64,000 nucleotides of DNA from Streptomyces sp. P9-A4 (GTDB lineage: Bacteria > Actinomycetota > Actinomycetes > Streptomycetales > Streptomycetaceae), in NCBI RefSeq assembly GCF_036634195.1, contig NZ_JAZIFY010000001.1:3358501-3422500 (forward strand), given 5' to 3'. Position 1 is the first letter of the stretch, and each line of letters starts with the position of its first letter. The notes below the pieces were generated by a model that saw only the letters and a program-made list of their open reading frames with translations, searched no databases and had not been told where the DNA came from. This document shows positions 1 to 7,701 of the stretch, one piece after another. Both the position numbers and the translations under genes were made by a program.

Positions 1-758
1 TCGGCGCCGAAGTCACGGCCCTGCGCGACGCGCTTGCCGTCGACCGCCGCGAGCCGCGCGACCAGCTGGGACGGGTCGGAGGCGTCACCGGAGCGGCCGG
101 TGCCGAAGGTGCCGGTGAGGTCCCAGTACTCGGCGGAGCGGAAGGCGATGCGCTCGCGCTCCCGCTCGACGACGAGCCGGGTGGCGACGGACTGCACGCG
201 GCCGGCGGACAGCCGGGGCATGACCTTCTTCCACAGGACCGGCGAGACCTCGTAGCCGTACAGCCGGTCGAGGATGCGACGGGTCTCCTGGGCGTCGACC
301 ATGCGCTGGTTCAGCTCGCGCGGGTTGGCGACGGCCTCGCGGATCGCGTCCTTGGTGATCTCGTGGAAGACCATCCGGTGGACCGGGACCTTGGGCTTGA
401 GGACTTCCTGGAGGTGCCACGCGATGGCCTCGCCCTCGCGGTCCTCATCGGTGGCGAGGTAGAGCTCGTCGGACTCGGCAAGAAGCTCCTTGAGCTTCCT
501 GACCTGCGCCTTCTTGTCGGCGTTGACGACATAGATGGGCTGGAAGTCGTGTTCGACGTCGACACCGAGCCGACGCACCTCACCGGTGTACTTCTCGGGC
601 ACCTCGGCGGCGCCGCTGGGGAGGTCGCGGATGTGTCCGACGCTCGCCTCGACGACGTAGCCGGGGCCGAGGTAGCCCTTGATCGTCTTCGCCTTGGCAG
701 GCGACTCGACGATGACGAGTCGGCGGCCGCCGTGTGCGGCTTCGCTGGTCGGGGACAA
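1..758 (-). CDS. topA: DNA topoisomerase I, N-terminal part (cut by window edge)
   Basis: Type IA topoisomerase that relaxes negatively supercoiled DNA. About 252 N-terminal residues are visible; the gene runs off the left edge. The Toprim domain starts almost at once with [17 protein letters not shown] and carries the acidic metal-binding motif [15 protein letters not shown]. Further in is the conserved block [23 protein letters not shown] chose the TTG at 758-756 because the protein then begins [13 protein letters not shown], like other Streptomyces TopA proteins, and a purine-rich AGAGAAGAG lies just upstream. No other gene is visible between it and the small membrane gene at 1041. The family call is secure; the exact start is likely but not proven. 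Confidence 0.95.
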   Translation of the reverse strand, partial: MSPTSEAAHGGRRLVIVESPAKAKTIKGYLGPGYVVEASVGHIRDLPSGAAEVPEKYTGEVRRLGVDVEHDFQPIYVVNADKKAQVRKLKELLAESDELYLATDEDREGEAIAWHLQEVLKPKVPVHRMVFHEITKDAIREAVANPRELNQRMVDAQETRRILDRLYGYEVSPVLWKKVMPRLSAGRVQSVATRLVVERERERIAFRSAEYWDLTGTFGTGRSGDASDPSQLVARLAAVDGKRVAQGRDFGA

Positions 759-1040
759 CTTCGCTCTTCTCTCCGGATCGACACTCTCTGGCACGTACGG
801 CGCTGGCACGCACGGCAGCGGCACGGACGGTGACGCTCCCGTCGCTGCGGAGTGTGACGGTACAACCCGCCCCCGTGTCAAACGGCGAAAGCCCGCAACG
901 GCCACTCGAACGGTAACCCGAGTCCTGGCATTCCTGCCGCCCGGACTCCCGGTCGGGCGGGGCGGGCCGTCCGCGCACGGGGTGCCGGAGGGAGATCGCG
1001 CGGGCTCCGGAAGCGAGCCCGCGCGGCGCCGGGAGGAGGC

Positions 1041-1238
1041 TCAGAGCCTGCCGAAGCACCAGACGCCGAGGAGGAGGAAGACGGCGCCGGAGAGGCCGCT
1101 CAGCGCGACCGCGACACCCGGGGCGACCCCGTACGCCACGGGCTCACGGTGCAGCGCCCGCACGGTGGTCCACAGCAGAAGCGCGCCTCCGAACAGCGTG
1201 AACGCCGTCCCCGCGAAGATCGCCGGCCCGCTCTCCAT
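1041..1238 (-). CDS. Small two-TM membrane protein, function unknown
   Basis: I do not recognise a family. From the ATG at 1238 the product has 65 residues, MESGPAIFAG to GVWCFGRL, with two hydrophobic stretches (about residues 4-24 and 40-60) joined by a short charged loop HREP. It is probably a small integral membrane protein. A GTG at 1295 would add 19 residues; neither start has a convincing Shine-Dalgarno sequence. It stands alone between topA and the ABC transporter operon on the same strand. The hydrophobic profile and strand-consistent coding support a real gene, but it is short. Confidence 0.55.
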   Translation of the reverse strand: MESGPAIFAGTAFTLFGGALLLWTTVRALHREPVAYGVAPGVAVALSGLSGAVFLLLGVWCFGRL

Positions 1239-1446
1239 GCCCGTACCCCGTTCCGTCCACGTGCGGTGTTCGTCTCCCGGGGCCGAGGCTGACACCCCCG
1301 GGCGTCAGGGGTGCGAATTCCGGGTGAACGGTGCGGAGCGGTCCGTACGGTTTCACGAAGATGGCCGGTAGTGATCCGCGCCTCCGTCACTCCGCTTCTC
1401 CTTTCTCTCCCCCGCTCTCCTTCCTCCGTTTCCTCCGTTTCATCCG

Positions 1447-2253
1447 TCACATCGTGTCGAGGGTGGCCCGGCGGCGGCTGCCCCGCTCGAAGACCGCGAG
1501 CAGGACGACGGCGAGCAGCCCCCATCCGGCGCCGACCGCGAGCTCGCCCCCGAGCAGGGACGCGTCGAGGCCGGTGCCCGCGGTCAGCCCGCGCGCCGCG
1601 TCCGCCGCGTGCGTCAGCGGCAGCAGCTCGCCGGCGACCCGCATCCACTCCGGCAGCGTCTCCCGGGGAACGGCCGCGCCGGTCAGCAGGAGCAGCCCCG
1701 AACTCGCCACGTTCGACACCAGGAACACGTCCCGGAAGCGGAGCCCGAGCGCGCCGAGGGCCAGCCCGAACGCCGAGCAGGCGCCGGCCGCGGCGAGCAG
1801 CACCAGTCCGAGACCGGGCAGCGCCCCGGCGGGGACGGGCAGCCCGAGGACGAGCGAGGCGGCGGTGAGCACGAAGGCGCTGACGAACACCCCGTTGAGG
1901 ACGTACGGCAGGGCGCGGCCGAGCCAGAGCGGGACCCGGTGCCGGGGCGAGAGCAGGACGGCGCCGAGCGTGCCGTACCGGCGCTCGTTGGCGACGGCCA
2001 TCGTGCCGCCGTACACGCAGGAGGCGGAAGCCGCGAGCACGGAGTTTCCGACGAGGTGGAAGCGGTCGTCGGCGACACCCAGTTCCCTGCCCAGACAGAC
2101 GAAGAAGAAAACCTGGAGAAACGGCCCGACCAGCAGCGTTCCGATGAACATCGGCGGGGTGGTCCAGTTGAACAGCGCCCGGTAGGAGATCGCCCCGCCG
2201 ACGACGAGGAGCCGGGCGGTACCGAGGAAACGGAAGCCATGGAAACGGAACAT
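1447..2253 (-). CDS. ABC-2 type transporter permease (second of pair)
   Basis: Membrane subunit of an ABC exporter, 268 residues, about six hydrophobic segments. Family-typical stretches are NERRYGTLGAVLLSPRH in the first cytoplasmic region and a late LLPLTHAADAARGL segment, the usual ABC-2 permease C-terminal pattern. It is the last gene of a leftward operon (ATPase 4125-3121, permease 3124-2267, this gene), 13 bp after the previous stop, so it should form a heteromeric channel with that permease. Substrate cannot be read from the sequence; drug or lipid-linked export is typical of the class. Confidence 0.88.
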   Translation of the reverse strand: MFRFHGFRFLGTARLLVVGGAISYRALFNWTTPPMFIGTLLVGPFLQVFFFVCLGRELGVADDRFHLVGNSVLAASASCVYGGTMAVANERRYGTLGAVLLSPRHRVPLWLGRALPYVLNGVFVSAFVLTAASLVLGLPVPAGALPGLGLVLLAAAGACSAFGLALGALGLRFRDVFLVSNVASSGLLLLTGAAVPRETLPEWMRVAGELLPLTHAADAARGLTAGTGLDASLLGGELAVGAGWGLLAVVLLAVFERGSRRRATLDTM

Positions 2254-2266
2254 CTTCGCCGGCCTT

Positions 2267-3124
2267 TCAGGTGAGGGCGAGGGTCGCGGCGGCGCGCGCC
2301 CGGCGCTCCACCCGCCCGAGGACGAGAACGGCGGCCAGGGCGTATCCGGCCCCGAGCGCGAGGGCGGTGAGCATGGGGGTGACCACCTCCCCGCCGGAGG
2401 TCGCCGCGTGCACGGCCCGCGCCCCCCAGGTCGTGGGCAGCGCCCAGGAGACCGGGTGGGTCCAGGCGGGCAGCACGGTGACGGGCACGAGCAGGCCGGA
2501 CAGCAGCCAGACGGGGGTGTCGAGCGGGTTGGCCAGCGCGTTGGCGTTGCGCAGCAGGACGAAGGTGGCGGCGAGCAGCAGCCCCGTCATGCCGAGCGCG
2601 AGGACGCAGACCGGGACGGCGAGCAGGAAGAGCAGCGGGTGCGCGAAGTCGAGCGGTACGTCGAAGAGCAGGACGCCCCACAGGAGCGTCGCGCCCATCG
2701 CGTAGGTGCCGATGACGGCGGTCGCGAGGGTGATCGGGAGCAGCACGAGCGCGAGCGGCGTCGGCGCGACGACCAGGGACTCCAGGGTGCCGAGCCAGCG
2801 CTGGTTCTGCACGGCGCCGCCCGAACCGAAGAGCACCGAGCCCCAGATGCCCATGAGTCCGGCCCCGACGGAGGCGGTCAGGAGCCGGTCGGGGTCGCCG
2901 GCGGCGCGGAACAGGTAGACCGCGAGGGTCGCGTAGACGAGCGGGACGAGGACGGCGAACGTGATCTCGATCGGGGAGCGCGACATGTACGAGACATGGG
3001 TGCGCACCCCGACGAGGACGAGCCGCGGAACACGCCGGAGGAGGGCGGTGCGAGAGGTACGAGGGGTACGCGAGGTGTGTGAGGTACGACCCGGGCGAGG
3101 GGTACGGGCGGTACGCGTGCTCAT
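2267..3124 (-). CDS. ABC-2 type transporter permease (first of pair)
   Basis: 285-residue ABC-2 family membrane protein. The N-terminus is a charged, repetitive, low-complexity tail (RTARTPRPGRTSHTSRTPRT) of about 30 residues, followed by multiple membrane segments and the conserved LGTLESLVVAPTPL motif (compare YGTLGAVLLSPRH in its partner). The ATG overlaps the stop of the ATPase gene by 4 bp (ATGA), so translation is probably coupled. With the neighbouring permease and ATPase it makes a complete exporter. The threonine/arginine-rich tail is unusual for the family and may simply be low-complexity drift. Confidence 0.88.
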   Translation of the reverse strand: MSTRTARTPRPGRTSHTSRTPRTSRTALLRRVPRLVLVGVRTHVSYMSRSPIEITFAVLVPLVYATLAVYLFRAAGDPDRLLTASVGAGLMGIWGSVLFGSGGAVQNQRWLGTLESLVVAPTPLALVLLPITLATAVIGTYAMGATLLWGVLLFDVPLDFAHPLLFLLAVPVCVLALGMTGLLLAATFVLLRNANALANPLDTPVWLLSGLLVPVTVLPAWTHPVSWALPTTWGARAVHAATSGGEVVTPMLTALALGAGYALAAVLVLGRVERRARAAATLALT

Positions 3125-4125
3125 ACCGGCACCTCCTCCGCCGCGGCGCCGCCCGCCGCCTCCTCCACGATCGCGATGTAGGCGTCCTCCAGGGACGGTT
3201 CGCGGCTCGTGACCCGGCCGATCCGTACGCCGTCGAGCGCCGCCAGGACCGGTCCGTGCAGCTCTCCGGCCCCCCGGCCGGTCTGCACCGTCACGGTCTG
3301 CAGCGCGCCGCGGTCCTCGGCAAAGACGCCCCGGACGCCCGGCACCCGCCGTACGCGGTCGAGCCGTTCCTCGTCGACGCCGTACGCCTCGATCTCCAGC
3401 ACGTCCCGTTCCCCGACGCGCGACTTGAGGCTGTCGGGGGTGCCGAGGGCGCGGATGCGGCCGCCGGCGATGACGGCGATCCGGTCGCAGAGTTCGTCGG
3501 CCTCGGCCATGTAGTGGGTGGTGAGCAGGACGGTCGTACCGGCCGCCGTGAGGTCGGAGACGGTACGGCGCAGGTCGCGGGCGGCGACGGGGTCGACGCC
3601 GATGGACGGCTCGTCGAGGAAGAGGACATCGGGGTGGTGGAGGAGGCCGCGGGCGATGTGGAGGCGCTGCCGCATCCCGCGCGAGTAGCCCTCGACGCGC
3701 TCCTTCTCCCGGCCCAGGAGGCCGACCAGGTCGAGCAGTTCGGCGATGCGCTTCTTCTGGCGGCGGGGGCTGACGCCGTACAGCTCGGCGAAGTAGCGGA
3801 GGTTGTCGAGCGCGGACAGCCGGTCGTAGAGCCCCCGGTCGCCGCCGAAGACGTAGCCGATGCGGCGGCGTACGGCGACGGGGTCGCGGGCCACGTCGTG
3901 GCCGAACACCCGGGACGTGCCGGAGGTCGGCAGGAGGAGGGTGTTGAGCATCTTGATCGTGGTGGTCTTCCCGGCGCCGTTGGGGCCGAGGAGGCCGAAG
4001 AGTTCGCCCGGCGCCACCTCGAAGGTGACCCCGCGCACGGCCTCGGTCTCGGTACGCCGGGACTTCGGCCACCCGGTCCTGCTGGTGTAGGTGCGGCGCA
4101 GCGCGTCCGCCTCGATTGCGAGCAT
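3121..4125 (-). CDS. ABC transporter ATP-binding protein
   Basis: Cytoplasmic ATPase that powers the exporter formed by the two downstream permeases; 334 residues. Walker A is LLGPNGAGKTTT (about residues 45-56), the signature is YSRGMRQRLHIARG, Walker B is VLFLDEP, and the switch histidine is in LLTTHYMAEADELC. The C-terminal SREPSLEDAYIAIVEE is typical of DrrA-like and ABC-2-linked ATPases. First gene of the operon; a palindrome 38 bp upstream (4163-4184) may be an operator for the ArsR-type regulator encoded just upstream. Substrate unknown. Confidence 0.93.
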   Translation of the reverse strand: MLAIEADALRRTYTSRTGWPKSRRTETEAVRGVTFEVAPGELFGLLGPNGAGKTTTIKMLNTLLLPTSGTSRVFGHDVARDPVAVRRRIGYVFGGDRGLYDRLSALDNLRYFAELYGVSPRRQKKRIAELLDLVGLLGREKERVEGYSRGMRQRLHIARGLLHHPDVLFLDEPSIGVDPVAARDLRRTVSDLTAAGTTVLLTTHYMAEADELCDRIAVIAGGRIRALGTPDSLKSRVGERDVLEIEAYGVDEERLDRVRRVPGVRGVFAEDRGALQTVTVQTGRGAGELHGPVLAALDGVRIGRVTSREPSLEDAYIAIVEEAAGGAAAEEVPV

Positions 4126-4162
4126 GCGCCGGACGGTAGGAGCCGGGGCGGGGCGGGGCCAT

Positions 4163-4184
4163 CGATTCGGGAGCCCCCGAATCG
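4163..4184. promoter_or_regulatory. Inverted repeat, candidate operator of the ABC transporter operon
   Basis: Perfect 9-bp arms CGATTCGGG and CCCGAATCG separated by 4 bases. The site sits between the stop of the ArsR-type regulator gene (4208) and the ATG of the ABC ATPase (4125), where an operator or promoter would lie. Binding by the adjacent regulator is inference. A weak rho-independent terminator of the regulator gene is the alternative, but there is no T-run. Confidence 0.45.
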
Positions 4185-4207
4185 TCGGGCCGGGGCCCGG
4201 GGGTTCG

Positions 4208-5212
4208 TCAGGCCACCGCCGTGAGGACGTCCTGTCCCGCGAGCAGCGCGAGCAGCGAACGGCCGGTGTCCGTCAGCTGGTAGTACACCGAGCGCCCGAC
4301 CCGGTGCCGGGTCACGACGCCGGCCTCCGACAGCACCGACAGGTGCTCGGACACCGTGCTGGGCGCGAGGCCGAGACGGTCGGCGAGCCCGGCCGTGGTC
4401 AGCGGGCCGCCCAGCTCGCGCAGGACCGCCGCCCGGCCCCGGCCGAGCATCAGCCCGAGCCGGTCCTCGGCCACGGGCTCGGGCGGTTCGCGCAGGGCGC
4501 CGGCGCCCCGGGCCTGGAAGCTGACCGCGAAGACCTCGGGGTCGTCCATGGAGTACAGCCGGCAGCCCTCGGCGAAGACCAGCGGCACGAGCACCAGCCG
4601 CCGCTCCCCCGGCGCGTACTCCGCGTCGATGTGCTTGGTGAGTTCGAGCACGGGCGGCTGCCAGCGCGCCCGGCTCTCCAGGCCCGCGAACAGCGCGTCG
4701 ACGCCCTCGGTGGCGAACGTCCTGGCGCGGACGAGCACTTCGTCCTCGACGAGCCGCCGCATCGTCGGCCAGTACGGCTCGATCGCGCCCTCCCAGTAGG
4801 CCGCGTACGCGTCGGCGAGCGCCGCGCAGGCCGCCTCCGGGTCCTTCAGATACGGCTGTACGAAGGGTGCGTCGGCCATCCCGGGGTAGCAGACGGCCAC
4901 CTGCTCGCGGACGAACGCGGGGTCGGTGGCCCGCAGCGCGGCCAGCTCTTCGTGGACGTGGACCGTGCCGAAGGGGCGGGGCAGCAGGAAGTCGGAGACC
5001 TCGTACCGCCCGTCGGCGAAGAGGTCCCACAGCGGCCGGAGCCGATCGTCCTCCCGCCACACCTCGCGCGCCTGCCCGACCCATTCCTGGTACGGCCAGG
5101 AGGGGGTGCGGCGGGGCAGCGCGAGGTGCATCGCGCAGAACGCGTCCCGCAGCGGGCTGATCGCGATCCGGGTCGCCCCGAGCGAGGCCTCGTCCAGCTC
5201 GATCCGTATCAA
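4208..5212 (-). CDS. ArsR-type winged-helix regulator (DUF5937-like)
   Basis: 334-residue transcription factor with an uncommon layout: a long N-terminal region (about 1-240) of the DUF5937 type and a C-terminal ArsR winged helix, readable as LTTAGLADRLGLAPSTVSEHLSVLSEAGVV followed by the wing HRVGRSVYYQL. The start TTG (5212) overlaps the TGA of the methyltransferase gene by four bases (TTGA), so the two are probably co-translated. Downstream lies an ABC exporter operon preceded by a palindrome; this arrangement suggests the regulator controls the exporter. Ligand unknown. No metal-binding cysteine cluster of the classical ArsR type is visible. Confidence 0.82.
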   Translation of the reverse strand: MIRIELDEASLGATRIAISPLRDAFCAMHLALPRRTPSWPYQEWVGQAREVWREDDRLRPLWDLFADGRYEVSDFLLPRPFGTVHVHEELAALRATDPAFVREQVAVCYPGMADAPFVQPYLKDPEAACAALADAYAAYWEGAIEPYWPTMRRLVEDEVLVRARTFATEGVDALFAGLESRARWQPPVLELTKHIDAEYAPGERRLVLVPLVFAEGCRLYSMDDPEVFAVSFQARGAGALREPPEPVAEDRLGLMLGRGRAAVLRELGGPLTTAGLADRLGLAPSTVSEHLSVLSEAGVVTRHRVGRSVYYQLTDTGRSLLALLAGQDVLTAVA

Positions 5213-6759
5213 GCCCCGTCCGCCTCCGGGGAGTCCATCCCGACGGGCAGCAGGAAGCCCTCCTCCACGAGCAGCCGGATCGCCTGCGGGGTGCGGTCCC
5301 GCAGTACCACCGGGTCCTCCCCCATCAGCTGGCCGATCGCGTCGAGGATGCGGCCCGCGCTGAGGGTGCCGTCGCAGACGCCGGCGAACCCGGCGCCGAC
5401 GTGGTCCACCCGGGTGGCGCGGCGCATGCCCCGGTTCTGCCGGAGCACGACGTGCTCGGGGTCCTCGGCACCCGGCAGCCCGACCTGCTCCTGCACGACC
5501 TCGGGCGCGAGGACGAACCGGTCGGCGAGCAGGGCCGCGTCGTCGTGGCCGCGCAGATAGTCCTGGCGCTCGAAGTGGGCGCGGACGGTGGGGCCGAGAG
5601 GCTGCTCGACGGGGTGCGGCCACTCCTCGACGACGACCGAGGGCTCGACGGCGCCGGAGACCACGGCGTCGTTCCGCCGGATCGTGATCCAGCCGAAGCC
5701 GATCGCGCGCGTCTTCTGGGCGTCGAACTCGTCGAGCCAGCGCCCGTACGCCTCCCGGTACTCCTCCGGGTCGCCGCGGTGGTCGCCGCTGTCCCGCAGC
5801 CACAGCTCGGCGTACTGGGTGATGTCCTGGACCTCGCGCTGCACGATCCAGGCGTCGCAGCCGGCGGGCACCCAGGACCGCAGCCGGTCCTGCCACTCCT
5901 CGCCCTCGACGTGCTGCCAGTTGGCGAGGAACTGGGCGTACCCGCCGTCGTTGAGCCGCTCGCCCGCCTGCTGCACGAGCGTCCGGCACAGGTCGTCGCC
6001 GCCCATCCCGCCGTCCCGGTAGGTGAGCCGGGCGCCGGGGGAGATCACGAACGGCGGGTTGGAGACGATCAGGTCGTAGGTGTCGCCGTCGACCGGCTCG
6101 AAGAGCGAGCCGGCGAGCAGCTCGGCCTCGCGGGCCCCGGAGAGGGCGAGCGTGAGGCGGGTGAAGTCCAGGGCGCGCGGATTGAGGTCGGTGGCGGTGA
6201 CCAGGGTCGCGTGCTGGGCGGCGTGCAGCGCCTGGATACCGGAGCCGGTGCCGAGGTCGAGCGCCGAGGAGACCGGCGTACGGACCGTGATGCCGGCGAG
6301 GGTGGTGGAGGCACCGCCGACGCCGAGGACGACGCCCTCGGCCTTGGTGCCGATGCCACCGGCTCCGCCGACGGCGCAGCCCAGGTCGGAGACGATGAAC
6401 CAGTCCTCGCCGTCCGGTCCGCCGTACGGCCGGATGTCGGCCGTGGCGGACACGGTGTCGTCCTCGCGGACCACCCAGCCGTCGGCGATGGCCTCGTCGA
6501 GGGGGAGCGCGGCGGCGGCCCGCTCCTGCCCGACGGCCTGCTGGAGCAGGAAGAGCCGGATGAGGGTCTCCAGCGGGGAGTCACCCCGGGTGGCACGCAG
6601 GGCGGGCACGGTCTCGCTGCGGGCGAGCGCCGCGTAGGCCGGGGCGCCGAGCAGGTCGAGGAGTCCGTCGGCGGTGAAGTCGGCGGCGAGCAGGGCCTCG
6701 CGCAGACGGGCGGCGTGCGCGGGCACCGGGAGGCGGGGAGGCAGGCTGGTCGTACTCAC
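5209..6759 (-). CDS. SAM-dependent methyltransferase (NPPF class, DUF7059-like N-terminus)
   Basis: 516-residue class I methyltransferase. After an N-terminal helical region (about 1-150), motif I reads ALDLGTGSGIQALHAA and motif IV reads IVSNPPFVISP. NPP[F/Y] is the catalytic motif of enzymes that methylate amide or exocyclic nitrogen atoms (glutamine N5 or adenine N6). A further about 170 C-terminal residues have no motif I know. The target could be a protein glutamine or a nucleic acid base. GTG at 6759 was chosen because the protein then begins VSTTSLPPRL; CACAAT six bases upstream could be a -10 of a leaderless transcript, while GGAG is too close to be a good ribosome site. Overlaps the downstream regulator gene. 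Confidence 0.85.
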   Translation of the reverse strand: MSTTSLPPRLPVPAHAARLREALLAADFTADGLLDLLGAPAYAALARSETVPALRATRGDSPLETLIRLFLLQQAVGQERAAAALPLDEAIADGWVVREDDTVSATADIRPYGGPDGEDWFIVSDLGCAVGGAGGIGTKAEGVVLGVGGASTTLAGITVRTPVSSALDLGTGSGIQALHAAQHATLVTATDLNPRALDFTRLTLALSGAREAELLAGSLFEPVDGDTYDLIVSNPPFVISPGARLTYRDGGMGGDDLCRTLVQQAGERLNDGGYAQFLANWQHVEGEEWQDRLRSWVPAGCDAWIVQREVQDITQYAELWLRDSGDHRGDPEEYREAYGRWLDEFDAQKTRAIGFGWITIRRNDAVVSGAVEPSVVVEEWPHPVEQPLGPTVRAHFERQDYLRGHDDAALLADRFVLAPEVVQEQVGLPGAEDPEHVVLRQNRGMRRATRVDHVGAGFAGVCDGTLSAGRILDAIGQLMGEDPVVLRDRTPQAIRLLVEEGFLLPVGMDSPEADGA

Positions 6760-6865
6760 CGCTCCATTGTGACGGCCGCCACCGACATCCGGGCCGCCGA
6801 CCCGGCGGCGGGCGGCCGATCGCCGCCCCCACCGGGTCCGGGGCCTTGGATCCGGGCCCCGGCTC

Positions 6866-7540
6866 CTACTCCTCGGTCTTGCTCGCCGCGGCCGTCTTGG
6901 TGGGCTTGGCGGTGGCCGTCTTGGTGGGCCCAGGGTTGGCGTCGCCACCGGAGGTCGAGCCGGCCTTCGGGGACGCGGAGGTCTTCGGCGGGACCGAGGC
7001 CGTGGGCTTCTGGCAGCCGGGCTGCTTGGCCATCGCCTGGCCGAGCTCGCCCTCCTCCAGCTTGGACAGGGCGTTCTGGTCCATCTTCTCGATCTTGGTC
7101 AGGCCGTCGGCGACGCCCTGGAGACCGTCCGCGAACTTCTGCTGGTTCGTCGGGTCCAGCGCGTCGACCTGCTTCTTGAGCCCCTCGTACGCCACCGCGG
7201 TGGCGGTGAGCTCCTTGATCGCGTCCTGCTTGACCTTCTCGCCGTTCTCGACGGGGGGCGCGCCGGCGCTCTCCACGGCCTTGGCGAGGGCCCGGTCCGC
7301 GTTCGCGATGTCCTGGAACGCCTTCGAGTCCGCGGCCTGGATCTCGGCGGGCTTGCTGTCGGCGGCCGTCGAAATGATGATCTGGTGGGCGTTGGCCCGC
7401 TTCTGGATCTGCGGCTTCGCCTGGTCGCAGAAGGTCTTCGCCCAGTCACCCACCTTGTCGCCCTCGTCGTCGCTGCAACCGGACAGCGCGAGCACGAGTA
7501 CCGCGCCGCCGGACAGTGCGGCCGCAAGCTTCTTGTTCAC
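6866..7540 (-). CDS. Secreted small lipoprotein, function unknown
   Basis: 224-residue predicted lipoprotein. Starting at GTG 7540 the signal peptide is VNKKLAAALSGGAVLVLALSGC, ending in a lipobox LSGC with the lipidated cysteine at about residue 22. The mature part is mostly helical, charged and alanine-rich, contains one late cysteine (PGC), and ends in a lysine/threonine/proline-rich tail (TKTATAKPTKTAAAS) like a wall-spanning linker. A Shine-Dalgarno sequence GGAAGGGA lies upstream of the GTG; an ATG 14 codons earlier would spoil the signal peptide. Family unknown to me; anchored outside the membrane by inference. Confidence 0.85.
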   Translation of the reverse strand: MNKKLAAALSGGAVLVLALSGCSDDEGDKVGDWAKTFCDQAKPQIQKRANAHQIIISTAADSKPAEIQAADSKAFQDIANADRALAKAVESAGAPPVENGEKVKQDAIKELTATAVAYEGLKKQVDALDPTNQQKFADGLQGVADGLTKIEKMDQNALSKLEEGELGQAMAKQPGCQKPTASVPPKTSASPKAGSTSGGDANPGPTKTATAKPTKTAAASKTEE

Positions 7541-7701
7541 CGGATCGGTCCCTTCCAAGGCTCTCGGCCCCGGAACATACACGCCGAACGGGCTACTTCC
7601 ACCTTTCGTACGACGGATTCACCCTGTATTGCAACCTTTTGCCCCAAGGGAGAGACCTCCCACACACCCCCCGAGCGCCAGGGAATGAGACGGACGACAC
7701 G

